Assembly: GCA_023230125.1 (NCBI GenBank)
Contig: JALNXZ010000054.1
Location: forward strand, 1-8,602
DNA from: Bacteroidales bacterium
Lineage (GTDB): Bacteria > Bacteroidota > Bacteroidia > Bacteroidales > UBA1402
Direction: 5' to 3'
Length of the DNA: 8,602 nucleotides
The first letter of the stretch is position 1. Each line of letters begins with the position of its first letter. Shown in pieces: positions 1-7,200 of this stretch. The notes below the pieces were generated by a model. It was given only the letters and a program-made list of their open reading frames with translations. It had not been told where the DNA came from and searched no databases. The position numbers and the translations under genes were made by a program.

Positions 1-141
1 CCCGTTGAGACCAAGGATTATCCGGCCAAAGCCGCACGCCCGGCATACAGCGTATTTAACAAAAACAAAATCAAAGCCGTATACGGCATCACCATACCGC
101 ACTGGGAAACCAGTCTTTCGGTTTGTATCGCCCAATTATAA
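1..141 (+). CDS. rfbD: dTDP-4-dehydrorhamnose reductase, C-terminal end (partial)
   Basis: This is the last 46 codons of a gene entering from the left edge, in frame from base 1 and ending at TAA 139-141. The visible tail contains DYPAKAARPAYSVFNK followed by YGITIPHWETSL. This matches the RmlD/RfbD family C-terminus, where YP-x-KA-x-RP-x-YSVL-(D/N)K and IPHW-x-x-SL are conserved. The family is an NADPH-dependent cytosolic reductase that makes dTDP-L-rhamnose, a precursor for surface polysaccharides. The NAD(P)-binding and catalytic parts lie outside the window, so activity cannot be judged. Its stop codon overlaps the prfC start (TAATG, 139-143), which implies co-transcription and probable translational coupling. 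The family call rests on a short but distinctive tail. Confidence 0.85.
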   Translation, partial: PVETKDYPAKAARPAYSVFNKNKIKAVYGITIPHWETSLSVCIAQL

Positions 142-1721
142 TGACAGAAATCGAACAAGAAATTCTGCGAAGAAGAACTTTCGCCATCATCAGTCACCCG
201 GATGCGGGTAAAACCACTTTGACCGAAAAACTCCTCCTTTTTGGAGGTGCCATTCATGTAGCCGGGGCTGTAAAATCAAACAAGATCAAAAAGACCGCAA
301 CCTCGGACTGGATGGAGATAGAAAAGCAACGTGGCATTTCAGTTGCAACTTCTGTGATGGGATTTGAATACGACAGTTACAAAATCAATATCCTCGACAC
401 GCCCGGTCACCAAGACTTCGCAGAAGACACCTTCCGTACCCTGACCGCAGTAGACAGCGTCATCATTGTCGTTGACGTCGCCAAAGGTGTGGAAGCCCAG
501 ACCCGTAAATTGATGGAAGTCTGCCGCATGCGAAAGACGCCTGTCATGATTTTCGTCAACAAAATGGACCGTCTCGGCAAAAATCCTTTCGACTTGCTGG
601 ATGAGTTGGAAGCAGAACTGGGTATCGCTGTACGTCCTTTGAGTTGGCCCATCAACCAGGGACAAGAATTCAAAGGCGTATACAACATCTATCAACAAAA
701 GCTCGATTTATACAAGCCGTCCAAACAGACAGTCACAGAATCCGTTGAATTCGATGATGTCAACAATCCGGAACTGGAAAAATACATTGGCGAAAGTAAT
801 GCTTTCCAATTGAGAGATGATATCAGGATCATAGATGGCATTTACAATCCATTTGATAAGGATACCTATTTGAAAGGGAATCTGGCTCCTGTCTTTTTCG
901 GCTCCGCCTTGAATAATTTCGGCGTGAAAGAGCTTTTGGACTGTTTTGTTAAAATTGCACCCACACCGCGTCCTACTAAAACGGAAGAACGTATTGTTCG
1001 GCCGGAAGAAGAAAGCTTTAGCGGATTCATATTTAAGATCCATGCAAACATGGATCCCAATCACCGCAGTTGCATTGCCTTTTTGAAAATATGTTCAGGA
1101 AAGTTCGAACGGAACGTCAACTACAAGCATGTGCGTTTTGGGAAGATGCTGAAATTTTCAGCCCCGACCGCTTTTATGGCCCAGAAAAAATCAGTGGTTG
1201 ACGAAGCTTACCCGGGTGATATCATCGGTTTGCCGGACACCGGTAATTTCAAGATCGGTGATACACTCACAGGTGGTGAAGATCTCCACTTCAAAGGCAT
1301 TCCAAGTTTCTCACCCGAAATGTTCAAGTACATCGAGAATGAAGACCCGATGAAATCCAAGCAACTGCATAAAGGCATAGACCAACTAATGGATGAAGGT
1401 GTGGCACAACGCTTTACCAACCAGTTCAACGGCAGGAAAATTATCGGGACAGTGGGCCAACTCCAGTTTGAAGTAATCCAATACAGGCTCGAACACGAAT
1501 ACAATGCCTTATGCCGCTGGGAGCCCATCAACCTTTACAAAGCTTGCTGGATTGAAAGTGATAACTCGGAAGAACTCGACAACTTCAAAAAACGGAAATA
1601 TCAGTATATGGCTACAGACAAAGACGGCCGAGACGTCTTCATGGCAGACTCAGAATATGTCCTTCGTATGGCCCGGAATGACTTCAAGGACATCCGTTTT
1701 CATTTCAGTTCGGAATTCTGA
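141..1721 (+). CDS. prfC: Peptide chain release factor 3 (RF3), GTPase
   Basis: RF3 is a cytosolic translational GTPase that removes RF1 and RF2 from the ribosome after peptide release. The 526-residue product has the usual family length. Visible motifs are the P-loop HPDAGKTT (19-26), the switch I segment RGISVATSV (64-72), switch II DTPGHQDF (86-93), the guanine-specificity motif NKMD (140-143) and GSA (254-256). The RF3-typical stretch FAEDTFRTLTAVDS follows switch II and separates it from EF-G and LepA. Residues from about 300 on form the beta-barrel domain II and the RF3-specific C-terminal domain, including GTVGQLQFEV. The ATG at 141 is preferred because it gives the family start MTEIEQEI-RRRTFAIISHPDAGKTT. 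An in-frame TTG at 123 would add six residues inside rfbD. The gene appears intact and shares one base with the rfbD stop, so it probably belongs to that transcript. Confidence 0.97.
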   Translation: MTEIEQEILRRRTFAIISHPDAGKTTLTEKLLLFGGAIHVAGAVKSNKIKKTATSDWMEIEKQRGISVATSVMGFEYDSYKINILDTPGHQDFAEDTFRTLTAVDSVIIVVDVAKGVEAQTRKLMEVCRMRKTPVMIFVNKMDRLGKNPFDLLDELEAELGIAVRPLSWPINQGQEFKGVYNIYQQKLDLYKPSKQTVTESVEFDDVNNPELEKYIGESNAFQLRDDIRIIDGIYNPFDKDTYLKGNLAPVFFGSALNNFGVKELLDCFVKIAPTPRPTKTEERIVRPEEESFSGFIFKIHANMDPNHRSCIAFLKICSGKFERNVNYKHVRFGKMLKFSAPTAFMAQKKSVVDEAYPGDIIGLPDTGNFKIGDTLTGGEDLHFKGIPSFSPEMFKYIENEDPMKSKQLHKGIDQLMDEGVAQRFTNQFNGRKIIGTVGQLQFEVIQYRLEHEYNALCRWEPINLYKACWIESDNSEELDNFKKRKYQYMATDKDGRDVFMADSEYVLRMARNDFKDIRFHFSSEF

Positions 1722-1740
1722 CCTCACTCTACATATAACA

Positions 1741-1773
1741 AGAAGAGACTGCCTTTTATGGGTAGCCTCTTCT
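1741..1773 (+). terminator. Hairpin between convergent prfC and ROK kinase genes
   Basis: A 13-bp imperfect stem pairs 1741-1753 (AGAAGAGACTGCC) with 1761-1773 (GGTAGCCTCTTCT) around a 7-nt loop. It has one A-C mismatch and one G-T wobble. It lies between two convergent stop codons, 19 bp after prfC and 11 bp before the end of the kinase gene. There is no clean T-run on the plus-strand side. The minus-strand side (TTCTTGTTATAT) is somewhat T-rich. It may terminate both transcripts, but it is not a textbook intrinsic terminator. Confidence 0.6.
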
Positions 1774-1784
1774 GTACAGTCAGA

Positions 1785-2762
1785 TTATCTTTGCAGTTCT
1801 TTATGAACCAACGCACTTGCCCCAACAATGGCGGCATCTCCAGCCTTTAGCTGTGAAGGCAAAACTTTAATCTTATTCTTGAAAATAGGCAGTAAATGTG
1901 CCTCCATACTTTCACGGGTCGGTTTAAATATATACTCACCGGCAGCCGTAGGACCTCCAAATAGGAATATTGCTTCAGGGCTGAGGTGATGAACCGTGTC
2001 AGCCAAAGCTTGGCCAAGCCATTTACCGGTCTGTTCGAAGACCTCCAATGCCACTTTATCACCTCTTTCAGCTGCTTCAAAAATCATTCTTGAATCAAGT
2101 TCCATAAAAGATTTATCAGAGAGCAAGCTATTGGTAACATTATCCCTTACCATGATCTCAAAAGCGGTTCGTTTCATGCCGGGAGCTGAGCAGTAAGCTT
2201 CCACGTGTCCCTTTGCTCCGCAACCGCACAAACGTCCATCGGGAATCAATGTTGTATGACCGCACTCTCCTGCAAATCCGTCATGACCATAAACCATGTT
2301 TCCATCCACGACAATACCACTACCGACACCTGTACCCAAAGTAAACATCACAAAATTTTTCATTCCCTTTGCACCACCATAAATCATTTCACCTAAGGCA
2401 GCAGCATTCGCATCATTAGTCAAAGCAATGGCTTTCATATCAGGAAATTTTTCACGCAGAAGTTTCACGAAAGGTATGACACCCTTAAAAGACAGATTCG
2501 GTGCATATTCAACAGTACCATTGTAATAATTACCGTTCGGAGCACCAATTCCTATTCCAAGCACTTCAATATCTTCATTCATCAGCTCGGCTGAATTGAT
2601 CAGCTCTTTGATGGCCAATGACATTTCTGAAATAAAGAGATTGATGTCACCATGACTTGGTGTGGGAATATTGCTTTTTACCAATACATGACCCTCTGTA
2701 TCTACAACACCAATGGCAGTATTTGTTCCGCCAACATCAACTCCAATAGCTATGTTCTTCAT
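1785..2762 (-). CDS. ROK-family sugar kinase, probable glucokinase
   Basis: This 325-residue cytosolic protein has the full ROK (repressor, ORF, kinase) kinase layout and no N-terminal DNA-binding helix-turn-helix, so it is an enzyme rather than a ROK repressor. The phosphate-binding motif is DVGGTN (9-14). The catalytic aspartate is probably D117 in NDANAAALGE (116-125). A second phosphate loop is TLGTGVGSGI (141-150). The sugar- and zinc-binding segment has E166, H169, C179, C181 and E188. The third cysteine of the usual CxCGxxGCxE motif is His186 here (CGCGAKGHVE), which could still bind zinc. Members phosphorylate glucose or related hexoses with ATP; the exact sugar cannot be read from sequence. 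It starts 43 bp after the corA stop on the same strand, and I see no convincing promoter in the gap, so read-through from corA is likely. No strong Shine-Dalgarno is visible, as is usual in Bacteroidota. Confidence 0.9.
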   Translation of the reverse strand: MKNIAIGVDVGGTNTAIGVVDTEGHVLVKSNIPTPSHGDINLFISEMSLAIKELINSAELMNEDIEVLGIGIGAPNGNYYNGTVEYAPNLSFKGVIPFVKLLREKFPDMKAIALTNDANAAALGEMIYGGAKGMKNFVMFTLGTGVGSGIVVDGNMVYGHDGFAGECGHTTLIPDGRLCGCGAKGHVEAYCSAPGMKRTAFEIMVRDNVTNSLLSDKSFMELDSRMIFEAAERGDKVALEVFEQTGKWLGQALADTVHHLSPEAIFLFGGPTAAGEYIFKPTRESMEAHLLPIFKNKIKVLPSQLKAGDAAIVGASALVHKELQR

Positions 2763-2805
2763 AAGAATGATTTTTAAATATTTATTATATATAGTTTGTT
2801 CAATC

Positions 2806-3888
2806 CTAAAACATTTTTTTTCGTCTAAGCCAAAAATAAAAGATCAATCCCAGGGCAACCATCACCAGCCATGCAAAAAGATAACCGTATCTCCAATCCA
2901 ATTCGGGCATCCTTTTAAAATTCATGCCCCACACCCCAACAATAAAAGTCAAAGGGATGAATATGGTAGAAACTACGGTTAGTTGCTTCATGGTTTGATT
3001 CATACGCAAATCATTGTTTGCCAGATACAAATCCACCAATGATGCAAGCGTTTCCCTATTTACATCCAACATTAGTGAAACCTGTTGAATATGATCATAC
3101 GTATCACGAAAGTACACCAGACTCGTTTTGCCAATTAGAGTGGATTCCATCAAAATAAGATGTCCGAAATGTTCTCTCAAAGGAGAAATACTTTTCTTCA
3201 GTTTCGAGTAATCTTTCCTGAAGTGTTGAATTTGTAATCCGGTCTCCTTAGGAGTCTGATTGAATTCAATTAGCAGGTCCTCCATATCCATCATACAGTT
3301 TTGTTGCTCTTCAAGAACTTCAAGATAGGAATCAACCACCATGCTTATCAGCAGATTAAACAGATAATCAGACTTTTGACTTCTCACCAATCCGACATTG
3401 GATTCAAGTGCTTTGTTGACCAAATCAAAACGATTATGGTTTGTTTCCTCAAAAGAAATAACAAAATGGTTTCCCAAAACGAAACTCAGATGATTACGAC
3501 CCAAAGCCATGGAATCATTATAACTATAAGCATCAAGTATAACCAATAAAAGATTGTTGGTTTCTTCTATTTTGCAAATATGTGAAATATTCAAGATATC
3601 TTGAATAATAGGTACCTGAAGTCCAAAAAAACTACAAATTTCGCCAACGATGTCCACATTCTTCAATCCGAAGACTTGTATCCAATTTACTTTGTTTAAA
3701 TCAATGGATTGAATCAGATCCTTTGAATGATCAAAACGGCTCGTTTTCACAGATAAATGATCAAAACAAGTAAGCTGAATGCTCGTTTGAGTATCACTTA
3801 TCCCATTATACACCAAATTGTCATAAAGCAAATTATTACTTTTACTGACAGAGGTATATTTTTTTCTGGTCTGTTTTCTTACTGTCAT
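2806..3888 (-). CDS. corA: CorA-family magnesium/cobalt transport protein
   Basis: CorA proteins form homopentameric inner-membrane channels for Mg2+ (also Co2+ and Ni2+), with a large cytosolic N-terminal domain and two C-terminal membrane helices. The 360-residue product fits that plan. A mixed alpha/beta region spans about residues 35-150, a long helical stalk about 160-300, TM1 about 301-320 and TM2 about 334-354, with a positively charged end (RRKKMF). The family-defining GMN pore motif is at 321-323 in VWGMNFKRMPEL, with Trp320 where Tyr is most common. MPEL continues the periplasmic loop consensus. The start ATG at 3886-3888 lies about 30 nt from a good promoter match. The N-terminal 25 or so residues are basic and polar and not clearly conserved, so a later start is possible. 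The following ROK kinase gene is probably co-transcribed. Confidence 0.94.
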   Translation of the reverse strand: MTVRKQTRKKYTSVSKSNNLLYDNLVYNGISDTQTSIQLTCFDHLSVKTSRFDHSKDLIQSIDLNKVNWIQVFGLKNVDIVGEICSFFGLQVPIIQDILNISHICKIEETNNLLLVILDAYSYNDSMALGRNHLSFVLGNHFVISFEETNHNRFDLVNKALESNVGLVRSQKSDYLFNLLISMVVDSYLEVLEEQQNCMMDMEDLLIEFNQTPKETGLQIQHFRKDYSKLKKSISPLREHFGHLILMESTLIGKTSLVYFRDTYDHIQQVSLMLDVNRETLASLVDLYLANNDLRMNQTMKQLTVVSTIFIPLTFIVGVWGMNFKRMPELDWRYGYLFAWLVMVALGLIFYFWLRRKKMF

Positions 3889-3920
3889 GATTCTTTTAGC
3901 ATTTCAGAAAAATCTAATGT

Positions 3921-3951
3921 CAAAGATATTTATTTTTCTCAGATAAAGAAA
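3921..3951 (-). promoter_or_regulatory. Probable Bacteroidota-type promoter of corA
   Basis: Read on the minus strand, TATCTTTG (3928 down to 3921) matches the -7 consensus TAnnTTTG exactly. TTTC (3951 down to 3948) lies 19 nt upstream, a 3-of-4 match to the -33 element TTTG at the expected spacing. Transcription would begin near 3915, giving a leader of about 27 nt before the corA start. The same -7 octamer is used in the promoter at 8380-8411. Confidence 0.55.
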
Positions 3952-4097
3952 TCATTTTCGGAGTTATAAACGGATCCTTCTTCGGCCATCAACAGCTGTT
4001 TCTATAAAAAATCAAGACAAACAATCGGGGAAATCATATCCTATAATCGTCGACAAATAAAATAAAACGAAAAAAAATATTATTCACTGAAAAAATA

Positions 4098-4105
4098 TAT
4101 ATTTG
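4098..4105 (+). promoter_or_regulatory. Candidate -7 element for the large T9SS protein gene
   Basis: TATATTTG matches the Bacteroidota -7 consensus TAnnTTTG exactly, but no TTTG or close variant lies 19-21 nt upstream; that region is A-rich. An alternative reading takes TTTG at 4102-4105 as the -33 element and GACTTTTG at 4128-4135 as a one-mismatch -7 element, with a 22-nt spacer. In such AT-rich DNA a chance match is quite possible, so the call is weak. Either option leaves a leader of about 120-155 nt. Confidence 0.3.
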
Positions 4106-4265
4106 TCATTGTTTTCTGCATGAATTTGACTTTTGTGAAGTCTGTAAAGAATAATGCCTTAACTCGAATATTCAATTTTCTATAAATCGATATTTATTAA
4201 CAATAATGATATTTTTATATAAGATATGACCAAAAAAGTTTATTCATTTAAGAAACAATACCATT

Positions 4266-7200
4266 ATGAAGACTCGACTTCTCTTGCTTTTATGGACTTT
4301 TGCTTTGACGGCTTTTGGAGGAAATACCATACAAAATGGTAGTTTTGAAAATTGGACTACTAGAAGTTTTGACTATCCGGAACATTATTTTTTTAACTCA
4401 AATACAGATAGTCACAACGATACGACCTTTAACGTAACAAAAACAACGACAGCTTATAGCGGAACCTATGCACTTAAAATAAAGACGATCGGCAGTTCTG
4501 AAGATAACCTGAAGTTTGGTTACGCAGTGAATGGGAACGTAAATAATGGAGAGCCCCAAGATTGGACAGGGGGTATTCCTTGCAATGAAAAACCTACAGG
4601 CATCACCGGATATTATAAATACAATGTCGCATCAGGTGATACAGCCTTAATTATTGTCACATTCAGTAAAGCAGGAAGCTCAATCGGTTATTATTTCTTT
4701 AAACTTTACGGAGTTCATACTGAATACACAGCCTTTGATTTTGATTTTGACCTTACAGATACGCCGGATTCAATGATTATTGGATTTGTATCCAGCAATG
4801 CCACCACGGAAGTCGGACTTCCCGGAAGCGAATTGTATATCGACCATGTTTCCCTGAAAGGTGTAAACAATCAACCGGCACAATTGAACGGAGACTTTGA
4901 GTCGTGGAACAATCTTTCCACTGAAAGTGTTGAAAACTGGTATGTTGATGGTGATGGCGGAACATCATCCTGTAAAAAGACAACCGATGCTAAAAATGGG
5001 ACTTTTGCCGTAGAGCTGACATCCTACCTGGGTGATGAAGATGGCAATCCTTTGGCAAGACCAACTCAGCTTTCAAACGGATATTGGGATGACAATAAAG
5101 GCAGCATAAGTGGGGGCATGCCTTTTACTTACATCAAAGATACGCTGGCTTTTTATTATAAATATGTCCCGGCAGATCCTCTTGGTAAAGCGGATATTTC
5201 ACTTCAATTCAAACAAAACGGAAATTTATTCGGTTACAAAAATGTAGAACTGGATGCTTCAGCAACTTATCAATATGTAGAATTGCCATTTGACCTTTCC
5301 TACATGAACACACCAGACTCAGTGATAATCACCATATTGTCAAACCGTTGGTCAGACACCTTGGTTTCCAATGTCGGATCAGTTCTGAAGTTGGACAGCA
5401 TTCATTTCAAGGCTACAGAAGACTCTCAGCAACCTATTAATACCGAAGTTTTAAACGGAGGTTTTGAAGAGTGGAATTCAATAAATTATGAATACCCGGA
5501 AAATTACCCCTACAATTCCAATGCAGAATGTGCATCCCGTAATAGACCCTGTGACAACCTTTTCAAAACCGATGACGCCTATCACGGTAATTATGCAGTT
5601 AGGCTTGTGACCACCTCTTCCAATGATGAAGTCACATTTGGTAATTTCTTAAATGCGAATCCGAATGATGACGATCCTAGCACATGGGCAGGCGGAATTC
5701 CGATCAGCGAAAAACCAATCGGCATCAAAGGCCATTTCAAGTACAATGTTGAAGCAGGAGACACCGCTTTGGTTATTGTTACCTTTAGCAAAGCAGGTCA
5801 CAATATCGGGTCCTATTTCTTGCCGCTCTATGGAGTTCATAACACCTATACGCCGTTTGAACTGACGTTCAACCCTGCATTGACAGAAACTCCGGACTCC
5901 ATGATTCTTGGATTTGCATCCAGTTGGGCCATCAAAGAAGCTGGACTTGCCGGAAGCGAACTGTTTATTGACAGCGTTGCATTGACCGGAATTTCTACAC
6001 AACCGACATTACTGAACGGAGATTTCGAGACTTGGGACAATGTATTGATAGAAACGCCCAAAAACTGGAATATACAAAATGATGAGAACATGGATGCTTG
6101 CAGAAAAACATCGGATGCAGCGGTTGGAAACTTTGCCGTAGAACTTGAAACCTACCTTGAAGAAAAAGATGGTGTCATGCGAGCAAAGCCAAGCCAAATT
6201 ACCAAAGGCTCTTGGAACGACAACGCAGGCAGATGGGACGGAGGAATAGCCTATAACAGTACGCAAAACACCCTGTCATTCTATTATAAATATATACCAA
6301 AACAATTAACAGACAGTGCTCAGATTTGGCTGGAATTTAAGAGAGATGGTCAGGATTATAGTTACCAAAACATTTATCTGAAAGCATCAAGTGACTATCA
6401 GCAGATGGAAGTTCCGCTAAATCTCCCTATTAGCATGTTTCCACCAAATGAGGTTATTATCGGTGTGCTATCAAATCTTTGGTCAGACACTCTTATTTCT
6501 GATGCAGGGTCTATTTTATGGATTGATGAAATAAAATTTGTTGAGAGACAAGGAGGGGGTGATGAACCTAATGACGACATACCTGAAGTTGTTCCAAATG
6601 GCGGTTTTGAAGAATGGAATTCAAATGATTTCGAATATCCTGAATACTTCATATACAACAACAATGCAGATAATGCGTTCAATAATACATCATCCAATAA
6701 CATAACCAAAACGCAAGATGCATTTCATGGTTCTTATGCTGTTAAAATCCTGACAACTCAAACTCAGAATGGACTTAATTTCGGCTATTTATTAAATGGC
6801 AACCCTGATGGTAATGACCCAAGTTCGTGGACCGGAGGAATTCCAATCAGTGAAAAGCCAACCGGTATTAAAGGTCATTTCAAATACAATGTTGCATCAG
6901 GTGACACCGCTATGGTTTTGGCATCATTCAGAAAATCTGGAACTGAAATCGGTTCGTACTTCCTGCCTCTTTTTGGAATCCATAACACCTATACTCCTTT
7001 TGAATTCACCTTTAGCCCGGCACTTACAGAAACACCGGACACTGTTATCATTGGATTTACATCCAGTTGGGCCATTACTGAAACAGGACTTGCCAATAGT
7101 GCCTTGTATATTGACAGCATCGCATTCACAGGAATAAGTACACAACCTGCACAATTAAACGGCGACTTAGAATCATGGATCAATAGTAATATTTCAACTC

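Larger units (their letters stand above)
3889..4265. other. AT-rich divergent intergenic region
   Basis: This 377-bp stretch separates the divergent corA and T9SS-protein genes. It holds the probable corA promoter (3921-3951) and one weak candidate for the plus-strand gene (4098-4105). I found no convincing coding sequence, RNA gene or strong hairpin. The half next to the plus-strand gene is extremely AT-rich, with runs such as AAAAAAATATTATT near 4073-4086 and short TATT/AATA inverted matches around 4190-4215. If the plus-strand promoter is the one proposed, the untranslated leader is about 150 nt. Confidence 0.6.

Noticed and set aside
123..140. TTG start at 123 for prfC, giving six extra N-terminal residues
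   Set aside because: The extension lies inside the end of rfbD. The ATG at 141 gives the usual RF3 N-terminus and a normal TAATG junction.
1504..1806. Plus-strand 100-residue reading frame overlapping the end of prfC, the hairpin and the start of the convergent gene
   Set aside because: It is out of frame with a well-conserved gene, runs through the terminator and shows no recognisable protein pattern.
3757..3969. Plus-strand 70-residue reading frame opposite the corA N-terminus
   Set aside because: It is antisense to a well-supported gene and spans the corA promoter, with no supporting motif.
5653..7137. Plus-strand alternative-frame ORFs at 5653-5865 and 6796-7137
   Set aside because: These are frame-shifted readings of the same repeated modules inside an intact long gene, and their similarity comes from the repeat.
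5649..7154. Two similar-looking antisense reading frames (5649-6002 and 6924-7154, minus strand) with shared residues
   Set aside because: They lie opposite equivalent parts of modules A2 and A3, so their resemblance simply mirrors the sense-strand repeat. They have no signal, promoter or coding logic of their own.
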